Assembly: GCA_029561345.1 (NCBI GenBank)
Contig: JAKQJC010000043.1
Location: forward strand, 62,001-126,000
From: Chloroflexota bacterium
Lineage (GTDB): Bacteria > Chloroflexota > Anaerolineae > Anaerolineales > Anaerolineaceae
DNA: 64,000 bases
Reading direction: 5' to 3'
The notes beneath the pieces are model-generated. The model was not told the DNA's origin and searched no databases. It saw nothing but the letters and a program-made list of their open reading frames with translations. Position 1 is the first letter of the stretch, and every line of letters begins with the position of its first letter. Below, one piece after another: positions 45,156 to 53,517 of this stretch. A program made the position numbers and the translations under genes.

Positions 45156-45532
45156 GAATCCCGAACTCTGCTCAGACTCTGGTAAAAATAGTTGAATCGC
45201 GCTCCCTGAGGCCCCCCCGGCCCCGCCCACGGGCGGGGGAAACCGTTGGTTGGGGGCGTTTTTGCCCCCAAAGCCGGGCAAAAACGCCCCATGCGGTTAC
45301 TGTGCTGATAAAAAGCATTGAAAATGCAAGAAGGATGGAAATGTGACATGGTCGAACGACTCAGTCAAGCTGAGAAACACCGCTGGCTGAGCGTGTCGAA
45401 GCCAGCGGTATTTGTTTGACTGGCTGAGCAGTTAATCAGAATCTCTCTGATTCAATGGAAAGCTGGGCCAAATAGCGGTAAAATTAGCCCACACCTTTAA
45501 CCTTAAAGGGATATAAAGAAAGAGAGTCTGTC
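45156..45532. other. Intergenic region of 377 bp holding repeat copy B
   Basis: Most of this region is the dispersed repeat (copy B). It ends with a def promoter-like TAAAAT at 45479-45484 and an A-rich AAAGAAAGAG before the def ATG. No coding sequence was seen. Confidence 0.7.
45230..45433. repeat. Dispersed intergenic repeat, copy B (longest copy)
   Basis: The modules in order are as follows. A 15-bp hairpin, GGGGCGTTTTTGCCC (45253-45267) with GGGCAAAAACGCCCC (45276-45290). A 77-base core (45292-45368) shared with copy A. A 10-bp hairpin, ACCGCTGGCT (45379-45388) with AGCCAGCGGT (45400-45409). The terminal GGCTGAGCAGTTA (near 45422-45434). CTCAGTCAA and TTTGACTGGCTGAG are imperfect inverted ends around the second hairpin. 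Confidence 0.7.
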
Positions 45533-46045
45533 ATGCCCTTAAGAGATATTGTTTTCCTGCCCGATCCTGTGCTGCGGCGCAAAGCCCACAAGGTGACCGT
45601 TTTTGACGCTGAGTTCCAGCAGCTTGTGGATGATATGATCGAAACCATGCGCCATGCCCCTGGCGTGGGTCTGGCAGCCCCGCAGGTGGGTGTTTCTCAA
45701 CGTCTGATTGTGGTGGAATACCCGGTCAATGATGACGATGAAAACTCGCCCGAAAAGCTCTATGTGTTGGCCAACCCTGAAATCACCCATGCCTCTGAAG
45801 AGGCGGTCAACGGCGTCGAAGCCTGCCTTTCTGTGCCCGGCATGGCTGGCGAAGTGATGCGCCACACCGAAATCACCGTGCGCGGCCAGAACCGCCGCGG
45901 GCAGACCACGCGCATCAAAGCCAGCGGCTGGCTGGCGCGCATCTTCCAGCACGAAATTGACCACCTCGACGGCGTGGTCTTTGTGGACCGCGCTTCGCGC
46001 ATCTGGAAGCCCACCGCCGAAGAAGCCGAAAACATCAAAGACTGA
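45533..46045 (+). CDS. def: Peptide deformylase
   Basis: The 170-residue metalloenzyme removes the N-formyl group from new proteins. Motif I is GVGLAAPQ (44-51). Motif II is EACLS with metal ligand Cys 98; Ala replaces the more usual Gly of EGCLS. Motif III is QHEIDHLDG (His 140, Glu 141 catalytic, His 144). The start follows an A/G-rich AAAGAAAGAGAG stretch. Its stop overlaps the recF start by one base. Confidence 0.95.
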   Translation: MPLRDIVFLPDPVLRRKAHKVTVFDAEFQQLVDDMIETMRHAPGVGLAAPQVGVSQRLIVVEYPVNDDDENSPEKLYVLANPEITHASEEAVNGVEACLSVPGMAGEVMRHTEITVRGQNRRGQTTRIKASGWLARIFQHEIDHLDGVVFVDRASRIWKPTAEEAENIKD

Positions 46046-47253
46046 TGTACCTCACCCATCTGTCGCTGACCAACTTCCGCGCCTTCGCGCGGCTGGATCT
46101 GGACGTGCCGCGCCAGCCTGTGCTGCTGGTGGGAGATAACGCCCAGGGAAAAACCAGTTTGTTGGAGGCGGTCTATTTCATGGCCACCTATTCCTCCTTT
46201 CTGGCGTCCAGCGACCGCCAGCTTATCCACTTTGGCGCCATTGAAGATCCGCAGGCCGTGGCCCGCCTGGTGGCCACGTTCATGCGCGCCGGCAGCAGCC
46301 GCCGCCTTGAAATCCGCCTCATCCAGGAATCCAACGGCGCCAACCAGCCCACCCGCTTTCGCAAGGAACTGCTCCTTGACGGTGTCAAACGCCCGTGGAA
46401 CGATGTCATCGGCCTGTTCAACGCGGTGATTTTCCTGCCGCAGATGTCGCGCATTCTCGAAGGCGGGCCTGAAGACCGCCGCCGCTACCTCAACCTGACC
46501 CTCAGCCAGGCCGTTCCCGGTTATGCCCAGGCCCTCAGCGATTACAACCAGGCCTTGCAGCAGCGCAATGCCCTGCTGAAACAGCTTGGCGAACGCGGCG
46601 GCGACCCCGACCAGCTGCTCTACTGGGATAACATTTTGGCTGACCGCGGCGCAGCGCTGATTCATGACCGCATCACCGCCCTGCAGGAGCTGGAACGGCA
46701 CGCGGCGCGGGTGCACCAGCGTCTGACCGCCAGCCGCGAAGTGCTGCGCCTGCATTACCAGCCTGCCTATGATCCCCTGCCGGCGGTGGAAATGCAGTAT
46801 GCCCTGCCGCTTTCCACCAGCATTGACCGCAGCAGCTTTTCGCGGGCGCAGATTCAACAGGGCTTTTTGCAGCGCCTGAACGGCCTGCGCAGCGATGAGA
46901 TCATGCGCGGCGTCACCACCTGCGGCCCCCACCGCGACGAACTGCGCTTCATCAGCAACGGCATTGACCTGGGCGAATACGGCTCGCGCGGCCAGATCCG
47001 CACCACCCTGCTCTCGTTGAAACTGGCCGAGGTGGCCTGGCTGAAGGAACGCACCGGGCAGTGGCCTGTGCTGCTGCTGGATGAGGTGATGGCCGAGCTG
47101 GATATGCAGCGCCGCTCAGACCTGCTGGCCGCCCTGCTGGAAGGCGAGCAGGCGCTGATGACCACCACCGATATCAAACTCTTCACCCCCGATTTTATTC
47201 AAAACACCCGCCTGTGGCAGGTGAGCAGCGGGGTGATCACCCCGCTGGGGTGA
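46045..47253 (+). CDS. recF: DNA replication and repair protein RecF
   Basis: The 402-residue ABC/SMC-type ATPase loads RecA at gaps. It begins LTHLSLTNFRAFARLDLD, with Walker A GDNAQGKTSLLEAVY (about 31-45), the signature-like TCGPHRDEL region, the SRGQ motif and Walker B VLLLDEVMAELD. It is full length and cotranslated with def (TGATG overlap). In many bacteria recF sits with dnaA/dnaN/gyrB; here it is with def, which is a Chloroflexota-like rearrangement (inference). Confidence 0.94.
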   Translation: MYLTHLSLTNFRAFARLDLDVPRQPVLLVGDNAQGKTSLLEAVYFMATYSSFLASSDRQLIHFGAIEDPQAVARLVATFMRAGSSRRLEIRLIQESNGANQPTRFRKELLLDGVKRPWNDVIGLFNAVIFLPQMSRILEGGPEDRRRYLNLTLSQAVPGYAQALSDYNQALQQRNALLKQLGERGGDPDQLLYWDNILADRGAALIHDRITALQELERHAARVHQRLTASREVLRLHYQPAYDPLPAVEMQYALPLSTSIDRSSFSRAQIQQGFLQRLNGLRSDEIMRGVTTCGPHRDELRFISNGIDLGEYGSRGQIRTTLLSLKLAEVAWLKERTGQWPVLLLDEVMAELDMQRRSDLLAALLEGEQALMTTTDIKLFTPDFIQNTRLWQVSSGVITPLG

Positions 47254-47385
47254 TTTTTCCATCATCATCAAGAAAAACCTGGGGGAATTTGACAGCTTTT
47301 GCTTCGCTTTGACGGCCGTTTCACGTTAATATATCCATCAGCGCTCCGGGCAGACCGAAGCCATTCTGTCCATCAACGAGGAAAC

Positions 47386-47982
47386 ATGTGTGATTCACAC
47401 GGCATTCAACGGATGATCATTCCGCCAGAGGCGGCCCGCGCCGTCATCAGGCAGGCCGGGCAGGCTTTTCTGCGCACCTGTCCCTGCCGGGCGCAGGAGC
47501 AGAACTGTCCACCTGATTCATGGGAGGTGTGTTTGCTGTTTGAACACGCTGCCCCTGAAGATCTGCGCCAGGCGCGGCCTGTTTCAACCGGGGCTGCGCT
47601 GGCCGTTGTGCAAACTGCGGCCGGCGGCAGAGCCATTTATCATCTGTTCTTCACCCCTGATGGGCGCATCACCGAGCTTTGCAGCTGCTGCACCTGCTGC
47701 TGCCATCCCCTGCAGCGCATTAAACATGGCGTCCATCAGCCGCTGCGTTCGGAATATATCGCCCTCACCGATCCGGCCCTCTGCGCCGCCTGCGGATTGT
47801 GCCTGGAAAGCTGTTTCTTTGAAGCGCGGAAAGTGGAGGCGGGCGGCCTGCACCTGGAGGACGGGCGCTGCTTTGGCTGCGGCCGCTGTCTGTCAGCCTG
47901 TCCCGCAGGCGCCATCCGTCTCGAGCGGGTCAGCGGCCGGGGGCTGCCCCTGGATTTCATTCAGGGTTTGGGGCTGAGTTGA
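47386..47982 (+). CDS. 4Fe-4S ferredoxin-type protein with extra Cys-rich motif
   Basis: The 198-residue protein has two C-terminal 4Fe-4S motifs: CAACGLCLESCFF and CFGCGRCLSACPAGA. The N-terminal half has CPCRAQEQNC and a dense CSCCTCCCHPL. The first part resembles proteins in which a 4Fe-4S dicluster follows a CPCR/CxCC domain, often near heterodisulfide reductase or reductive pathways. GAGGAAAC precedes the ATG. It is alone after recF. Its electron partner is unknown. Confidence 0.82.
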   Translation: MCDSHGIQRMIIPPEAARAVIRQAGQAFLRTCPCRAQEQNCPPDSWEVCLLFEHAAPEDLRQARPVSTGAALAVVQTAAGGRAIYHLFFTPDGRITELCSCCTCCCHPLQRIKHGVHQPLRSEYIALTDPALCAACGLCLESCFFEARKVEAGGLHLEDGRCFGCGRCLSACPAGAIRLERVSGRGLPLDFIQGLGLS

Positions 47983-48452
47983 CAATCTCTCAGGGGTGAA
48001 GCTCTTAAAACCATCGGCGCAGTGTTTCCGCGCCAGGCTTGAACGAATGGCGGCAGGGGCAGGTCCACGCGGTTCAAAAAATGACATGCCTGTGCCGTAA
48101 TAAAAAAAATCGTAACCACTCAGCCGAGTCTTTTTTGAACCGCCAAGCGCGCTAAGGGCGCAAAGGAAGAAAAAGAAAAGATCAAAAGCTGATTTTTTAG
48201 TGCTTTCAAGCAGGAAATTAACCGCCCGTGGTTTTGTGTCTCCCCGAAGGGGAGACACAAAACCACAATTAACAGTCGCCCCCTCCCGATTTTCTGGAGG
48301 GGGCCGGGGGGTGGGTGATGAATAATCTTAATGTAACATTGTCGAACCAGTTACAAAAATTCATATATCTGGTCTGGGATTGGACATCCCCCATTTTACT
48401 GTGTTGTTTTTGAAATCCGCCCCTGATGGATTCATCAGGGGCGGCAACCTGT
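47983..48452. other. Intergenic region of 470 bp holding repeat copy C
   Basis: It lies between convergent genes. A stretch near 48138-48165 reads AACCGCCAAGCGCGCTAAGG, resembling the short-period AACCGC/CAAAG sequences common around mobile debris. Repeat copy C follows at 48204-48347. No promoter or ORF was accepted. Poly-T/poly-A stretches near 48100-48200 may help termination. Confidence 0.6.
48204..48347. repeat. Dispersed intergenic repeat, copy C
   Basis: It opens with AGCAGGAAATTAACCGC. An 18-bp hairpin (48228-48245 with 48249-48266; loop GAA) is followed by AATTAAC and TCGCCC. A 9-bp hairpin (GCCCCCTCC at 48278-48286 with GGAGGGGGC at 48296-48304) is followed by GGGGTGGGTG and ends ACATTGTCGAAC. 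The module order equals copy D. Confidence 0.7.
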
Positions 48453-49262
48453 TCACACGTTTTTTTCCGGCGGCGCTGCCGGACCGGGCTTTTTGCGTTT
48501 GAAATGGCGCACCAGCAGGATGATGATCACCACCGGGCCCAGGCAGATCAGCAGCAGGGGCAGGCAGTAAACACCGCCCCAGATGCCCCCCTCGGCCATA
48601 AAGCGGAAAAAGTAATCGCGGGCCTCGCTGGCCTGGCGGGCCGGAATGGCCGGATCCCATTCGCGCGGCCGGGCTGTGGGCTTGGGCAGGGGTTCCACCG
48701 CGCGCAGCACCAGTTTGACGGTGACAAAAGCCGCCTGGTCTTCCATGGACTGCACCACAGCCTGCTGCTGGCGCAGCGCTTCGCGGGCATCCTTTAAATC
48801 ATTGGTCACCCGCAGTTTCTCTTCGGTGCTGGCCGCGCTTGCCAGCATGCGTTCGAGCTGGTCCACATGACCCTGTAAAAAAGCCGCTTGCGAGCGGGCA
48901 TCCACCCACTGTGCGGTGATTTCAGAACTGGTGTTTTCTTCCCCCACCACCTGCCCCACAGCCTTGATTTGACTGTAAAGCGTTTCGTAAGCGGCGTCCG
49001 GAAGCAGCAGGGTCATCTGGCCGTGATTGTAACGGTCTCCCAGGTAATAGGCTTCATAGGTGGTCCGGTAATCCACCCTGCCGCCCGCGCCTTTCACCAG
49101 GGCGTCGAGGGCATCCACCGTGCTGGAAGGGTCAGTCACCACCATGTTCAGGCTGATATTGCGCACAATCAGGGTTTCGGCGGGCGGCGCAGCCTGAGCC
49201 GCCCCCGGCAGGGCCAGGAGCAGGCTGAGCAAAACCAGAATGGATATTAGATGACGGCGCAT
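48453..49262 (-). CDS. DUF4349 family exported protein, paralog 1
   Basis: The 269-residue protein has a signal peptide (about 1-24, ending AAQA), a beta domain with VRNISLNMVVTDPSSTVDALDALVKGAGG, a helical coiled-coil segment (about 125-175) and a membrane helix near the C-terminus (about 228-250), followed by a basic tail. This is the DUF4349 layout: extracytoplasmic, membrane-anchored, of unknown role. Its paralog lies directly upstream. No lipobox is seen, unlike the paralog. Confidence 0.82.
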   Translation of the reverse strand: MRRHLISILVLLSLLLALPGAAQAAPPAETLIVRNISLNMVVTDPSSTVDALDALVKGAGGRVDYRTTYEAYYLGDRYNHGQMTLLLPDAAYETLYSQIKAVGQVVGEENTSSEITAQWVDARSQAAFLQGHVDQLERMLASAASTEEKLRVTNDLKDAREALRQQQAVVQSMEDQAAFVTVKLVLRAVEPLPKPTARPREWDPAIPARQASEARDYFFRFMAEGGIWGGVYCLPLLLICLGPVVIIILLVRHFKRKKPGPAAPPEKNV

Positions 49263-49332
49263 CGCACTCTCCTTTTGTTAAAATCCCTTCCCCCCGGCGT
49301 GGGGGAAGGGATGGTTAATGGAGATGGCGCGG

Positions 49333-50286
49333 TCAGGCCTGCGGCGGAGCAGCCGGGGCTTCCGGTTTGGCGGGCTTGCGGGCTTTCCACAAGCGGCGGA
49401 TGATGAAGCGCCAGATGAGGAAGGCCGGAATGGCAAAGACCAGAATGAGGGGCAGGCAGAAGAGCGAGAACCAGATCAGCAGGTTGGCCAGGCCCTGCAG
49501 AGCATCAACCAGCGCCTGGATGGCGTCGCGGGCCACGCCAGCCGGCTGCCAGCCGGCAATCACCACCGGCTTGAGCGAGGTTTTGGCGGTCAGTTCCACG
49601 CTGATGGTGGAAAGGGCGGCTGATTCTTCGTAATATTTGATCTGACCCTTCAGCACCTCAATTTCCTGGCGGATGTTGGTCAGTTCGCGGTACACCGCAA
49701 GCGCCTCATCGGTGGTTTTGGTGTCTTCCATCATCTTCTGGATCTGTTTTTCGGTCACTTCAAGGTTGGCCAGGCGTGATTTGGCGTCGGTGTATTCCTT
49801 GGTGATGTTTTCGCCGGTGACGTTTTCAGAGCGCACATCCGTGGCAGGATCCTGCACCTCGGCTTTGATGCGCGCCAGGGCTTCATCCAGCTTTTCAGAA
49901 GGCACATAGATGGTGATGTTGGCGCGTGGGTATTCGCTGCCGTCGGAGGTGGTGTATTTCGACAGGTTGGAGCTGCCCAGGCGGCCGCCCATTTCGCTGG
50001 CCAGCTTGTTGATGTTCTCCATGCTGGCAGCCGGGTCCACCACCACGATGGAAATCTGGGCATTTTTAATGATCATTTCTTCCTGCACCTGGCCGGTGCC
50101 GGCATAGTTGGCCGTTGCACCGCCAGTGGAGCTGTCTCTGGCAGCGGCTGACGGGGCTGACTCGCCTTCAAAGGCCTTATCCTGGGCCACCGGTGCGTTG
50201 CTGGCGGTCTGCGATGGGGCTGCAGCCTGGCACCCCATCACCAGCAGGGCAATGACGAGCAAAAGGGCAATCCAATTCTTGTTCAT
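49333..50286 (-). CDS. DUF4349 family lipoprotein, paralog 2
   Basis: The 317-residue protein has the lipobox LVMGC (Cys 19). A Ser/Thr-rich linker is followed by the DUF4349 beta domain (NAQISIVVVDPAASMENINKLAS), a coiled coil (about 180-235) and a C-terminal hydrophobic helix (about 270-300), so it has both a lipid anchor and a membrane helix. AGGAGGAG precedes the ATG. It is the first gene of the pair, 70 bases upstream of paralog 1. A likely -10 (TACAAT on minus) is near 50388. Confidence 0.85.
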   Translation of the reverse strand: MNKNWIALLLVIALLVMGCQAAAPSQTASNAPVAQDKAFEGESAPSAAARDSSTGGATANYAGTGQVQEEMIIKNAQISIVVVDPAASMENINKLASEMGGRLGSSNLSKYTTSDGSEYPRANITIYVPSEKLDEALARIKAEVQDPATDVRSENVTGENITKEYTDAKSRLANLEVTEKQIQKMMEDTKTTDEALAVYRELTNIRQEIEVLKGQIKYYEESAALSTISVELTAKTSLKPVVIAGWQPAGVARDAIQALVDALQGLANLLIWFSLFCLPLILVFAIPAFLIWRFIIRRLWKARKPAKPEAPAAPPQA

Positions 50287-50515
50287 GTTCTCCTCCTGAA
50301 AAATTTGACGGCGGCAAAACAGGGCGGCGGATCTGCCGTTTCCTGTCAATGCACCATTTTTTTGATCCATTGAATTTAAGACGATTGTAGCAAAGAATTG
50401 GTTCCATGTGTTAGCCAATTGGTCTTTTTAAGCCATCCCCTGCTGGATAAATGAGAAAGAATTAAATAAAACCGCAACTTTTCCGGCCCCGGCGCGTATT
50501 AATAAAAGGATCAGG

Positions 50516-50521
50516 TATAAT
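50516..50521 (+). promoter_or_regulatory. -10 box of the membrane protein gene
   Basis: TATAAT lies 42 bases before the ATG. The -35 is poor. Confidence 0.4.
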
Positions 50522-50563
50522 TACCTCATCCAGCCTTTTTAATTTATGAAGGAGAATTTTTGC

Positions 50564-51301
50564 ATGGACGACGAACCTTTTGGCAAACGTGAACGGAAGC
50601 GCATGGACGGCCTCTGGTGGGGGCTGGGACTGATTTCCCTGGGCGTCATTTTCTTCCTCCAGGCCATTGGGGTCATGAAGGGTTCCTTCAACTGGTGGGC
50701 CATCTTCATTCTTATTCCGGCTTTTGTGGCGCTTTCGGGCGCCTGGTTTGCCTTTAAACGCAGCGAAGGCACCTTCAATGTACTGGTGCGTAACGGCCTG
50801 GGCGGCGGCCTGATCATCCTGACGGTGGGCCTGATGTTCCTCTTCGATCTCGATTGGGGCATCTGGTGGCCGCTGATGCTGATCGTTCCGGGCATCACCG
50901 TCATGCTGAACGGCAAGCCTGACCCGGCCCTGGTGGTTGGCGTCAGCGCTGAACGCGTGGTGACCCTGGCCCTGTGGGTCGGCGCCGGCATGATTTTGCT
51001 GGGCGGGGGCTTCCTGGTGCAGAACCTGGGCCTGGCCGATCTCAATGCCCTGAGCGCGCCTTTCCGCTGGTGGGCCGTCGCCATTCTCATTCCAGCCGCT
51101 GGCAGTTTTTACAATGCCTGGAAAGTCTACCGCCATGCCGGGCGCATCAACTGGACGGTGCGCAGCCTGCTGGGCTTTGGCGCCGTCTGTCTCATCGTGG
51201 GCACCGTGGCCTTTATTGGCATTCCGTGGGTGTGGCTCTTCCCGCTGATCCTCATTGGCATTGGCGTGGCTGTTCTGCTGAGCGCCTTCAACGGTAAATA
51301 A
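50564..51301 (+). CDS. Membrane protein with repeated two-helix units
   Basis: The 245-residue protein has a charged N-terminus (DDEPFGKRERKRMDG) and about eight hydrophobic helices arranged in repeats. These repeats, such as GLWWGLGLISLGVIFFLQAIG and WWAIFILIPAFVALSGAW, resemble the LiaI-LiaF-like/DUF5668 transmembrane region. GAAGGAG precedes the ATG. It is followed by an oxidoreductase gene one base after its stop. Function unknown. Confidence 0.75.
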   Translation: MDDEPFGKRERKRMDGLWWGLGLISLGVIFFLQAIGVMKGSFNWWAIFILIPAFVALSGAWFAFKRSEGTFNVLVRNGLGGGLIILTVGLMFLFDLDWGIWWPLMLIVPGITVMLNGKPDPALVVGVSAERVVTLALWVGAGMILLGGGFLVQNLGLADLNALSAPFRWWAVAILIPAAGSFYNAWKVYRHAGRINWTVRSLLGFGAVCLIVGTVAFIGIPWVWLFPLILIGIGVAVLLSAFNGK

Positions 51302-51302
51302 A

Positions 51303-52397
51303 ATGAGCCGGGTCACCCTCTACGCCCCGGCCGATCTGCAATCCTTCATGGTGCGCACCTTCTGCCACCTGGGCATCCCTGAAGAAGACGCCCGGATTGC
51401 CGCTGAAATTCTGCTTGCCGCGGACCTGCGTGGGGTTGATTCTCACGGCATCATCCGTCTCTACACTTATTACGGCAACCGCCTGGCCAAAGGGCTCATT
51501 GATCCACGCCCGGAGGTGAAAGTGCTGCGCGAAACCCCCACCACCCTGGCCCTGGATGCCGGAACGGGATTGGGGCAGCCGGTGGCCAAAAGGGCCATGC
51601 AGCGCTGCATTGCCAAAGCCCGTGAATCGGGCATGGGCGTGGTGACGGTGCGCAACAGCAACCACTATGGCATCGCCGGTTACTACGCCATGATGGCTCT
51701 GCCCGAAGATATGATCGGCCTGAGCCTGACCAACGCGCAGCCGCTGGTGGCGCCCACCTACGGGCGCACGGCCATGCTGGGCACCAACCCCATTGCGGTG
51801 GCGGTGCCGGCGGGCAGCCAGCGGCCCTTTGTGTTGGATATGGCCACCAGCATTGTGCCCATTGGGCGCATCACCGTCTATGACAAAGCCGGCAAGGAAA
51901 TTCCTGCCGGTTGGGGCGTGGACAGTCACGGGAAAATCACCACCCACCCGGCCGAGGTGCTGAAAGGCGGGGCGCTGATGGCCCTGGGCGGTTCAGACAT
52001 CATGCGCGGTTACAAGGGCTACAGCCTGGCCCTGCTGGTGGATATTCTCTGCGGCGTGCTGGCGGGCGCGGCCTTTGCCACCCAGGTGGGTCACCCCGGC
52101 GTGGACCGGCCTGCCGATGTGGGGCATTTCTTTGCCGCCCTGCGCGTGGATGCCTTCCGCGACCTGGATGAATTCAAGCGCGACATGGACAGCCTGCTGC
52201 AGGAAATGAAGCAGGCGCCCAAAGCCGAAGGCCAGCCGCGCATCTTTATCGCTGGCGAAAAGGAATTTGAGCTGGCCGAATACAACCATCGCGAGGGCAT
52301 TCCTCTGCTCGATGAAGTGGTGAAAATGCTCAAAAAATCAGGCGAAGAAGCCGGCGTGCCTTTCGACTGCCCTCCGGTGGGCGAAGCCGAACGCTGA
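51303..52397 (+). CDS. Ldh family (malate/L-lactate dehydrogenase type 2) oxidoreductase
   Basis: The 364-residue NAD(P)H-dependent enzyme of the YlbC/ComC/MdhII family has ADLRGVDSHGIIRL (catalytic region), TVRNSNHYGIAGYYAM, LGTNPIAVAVPA and DMATSIVPIG, the last part of the cofactor site. The family reduces 2-oxo acids (malate, lactate, ureidoglycolate or diketo acids). The start is one base after the previous stop, with AAATAAAATG and no strong ribosome site. The substrate cannot be fixed from sequence. Confidence 0.9.
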   Translation: MSRVTLYAPADLQSFMVRTFCHLGIPEEDARIAAEILLAADLRGVDSHGIIRLYTYYGNRLAKGLIDPRPEVKVLRETPTTLALDAGTGLGQPVAKRAMQRCIAKARESGMGVVTVRNSNHYGIAGYYAMMALPEDMIGLSLTNAQPLVAPTYGRTAMLGTNPIAVAVPAGSQRPFVLDMATSIVPIGRITVYDKAGKEIPAGWGVDSHGKITTHPAEVLKGGALMALGGSDIMRGYKGYSLALLVDILCGVLAGAAFATQVGHPGVDRPADVGHFFAALRVDAFRDLDEFKRDMDSLLQEMKQAPKAEGQPRIFIAGEKEFELAEYNHREGIPLLDEVVKMLKKSGEEAGVPFDCPPVGEAER

Positions 52398-52446
52398 AAC
52401 CCGGCGCCCACCCCCGAACCCTGACCAGACTGGACGAGGAAGCGGT

Positions 52447-53076
52447 ATGACCCTGAACGAATTTCCTCCCGATGAATTTGACGCCTGGGCCGAAAGCTAC
52501 GACGAAAGCGTACGCACCGGCTGCGGCTTTCCTTTTGACGGCTATGAAGATGTGCTGCAAACCGCCGCCTGTTTGGCGGATGTGGCGCCGGGCGATGCCG
52601 TGCTTGACCTGGGCGCCGGCACCGGCAACCTGGCGGTGCTGCTGGCGGCCCAGGGTGCGCGCCTGTGGTGCCTCGATTTTTCCGCCGAAATGCTGGCCAA
52701 AGCGCGCGAAAAACTGCCCGAGGCCAATTTTGCCCGCTCTGACCTGCGCGCCGGCTGGCCGCCGGCTTTTCAGCGCCGCTACACGGCCATTGTCTCAGGC
52801 TACACCTTCCACCATTTTCCATTGGAAGAAAAAGTGGCGCAAATTCGCCGCCTGTTTGAGCAGCACCTCCAGCCCGGCGGCCGCCTGGTGATCGCCGACA
52901 TCACCTTCCCGGATGCCGCCGCCCAGGAAGCCTGCGCCCACCAGCTCGGCTCTGAATGGGAGCCGGAATATTACTGGCTGGCCGATGAAGCCCTGCGGGC
53001 CTTCAAAGAGGCCGGCTGGCAGGCCGAATACACCCAGGTTTCACCCTGCGCCGCCGTCTTCAAAATCACCCCCTGA
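52447..53076 (+). CDS. Class I SAM-dependent methyltransferase (YrrT-like)
   Basis: The 209-residue protein has LNEFPPDEFDAWAESYDESVRT at the N-terminus, motif I VLDLGAGTGNLAVLL (about 52-66), LDFSAEML and FHHFPLEEKVAQIRR, plus a motif VI-like GGRLVIADI. This matches the YrrT branch. In Bacillus YrrT sits in a methionine-to-cysteine operon; no such partner is here. GAGGAAG precedes the ATG. Confidence 0.88.
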   Translation: MTLNEFPPDEFDAWAESYDESVRTGCGFPFDGYEDVLQTAACLADVAPGDAVLDLGAGTGNLAVLLAAQGARLWCLDFSAEMLAKAREKLPEANFARSDLRAGWPPAFQRRYTAIVSGYTFHHFPLEEKVAQIRRLFEQHLQPGGRLVIADITFPDAAAQEACAHQLGSEWEPEYYWLADEALRAFKEAGWQAEYTQVSPCAAVFKITP

Positions 53077-53099
53077 CCATCCTCAAAGGATGCCGGTTC

Positions 53100-53133
53100 A
53101 ATCCTCCTGAAAATCATTTCAGGAGGATTTTGT
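53100..53133 (+). terminator. Strong Rho-independent terminator
   Basis: AATCCTCCTGAAA (53100-53112) pairs perfectly with TTTCAGGAGGATT (53117-53129) with loop ATCA; a T-rich tail follows. Confidence 0.9.
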
Positions 53134-53181
53134 TATTACTTCGACAATGTTCTGTTTGAATCTTTCCTGGATTTTCTCTAT

Positions 53182-53329
53182 TTTCGAGCAGGAAATTAAC
53201 CGCAAGGGGCGTTTTTGTCCCGCAAAGCGGGACAAAAACATTTTTAATTAACTTTCGCCCTGCAGTAGCGAGGGTCTGCCCTCGCTACTGCGGGGGGTGG
53301 GTGGGTTTCTAAATATCACATTATCGAAC
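53182..53329. repeat. Dispersed intergenic repeat, copy D
   Basis: It has the same module order as copy C: AGCAGGAAATTAACCGC, a hairpin (GTTTTTGTCCCGC at 53211-53223 with 53227-53239, loop AAA), AATTAAC, TCGCCC, a second hairpin (GCAGTAGCGAGGG at 53262-53274 with 53279-53291), GGGGTGGGTG and an ACATTATCGAAC end. The hairpin sequences differ from copy C while pairing is kept. A tail to 53390 ends in TTAGCAGTTA. Confidence 0.7.
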
Positions 53330-53517
53330 TACTCAGCCAGCGGTTTAAATGGTCATTTTACGCTATCTCTTAGCAGTTACAGGATTTTTTATTATGGCTG
53401 AGCCGGCTGCCAGGTGGAAAGAGGTTTGAAACGGGATGATTTATGACGCTTTAATGACGGTTCTGTTGTAAGATATTAACAAGAACCCCCCCGGTCAGAT
53501 CATAAGGAGGCCCTGTC

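Larger units (their letters stand above)
53077..53517. other. Intergenic region of 441 bp holding a terminator and repeat copy D
   Basis: It holds the terminator at 53100-53133 and the repeat at 53182-53329 with a tail to about 53390. An AT-rich stretch after 53440 probably contains the promoter of the lipoprotein gene (TAAGAT near 53468). No ORF was accepted. Confidence 0.65.

Noticed and set aside
48204-53390. Repeats C and D as a CRISPR array or simple terminators
   Set aside because: No regular short direct repeats with spacers; hairpins are internal to a longer conserved unit and lie away from gene ends.
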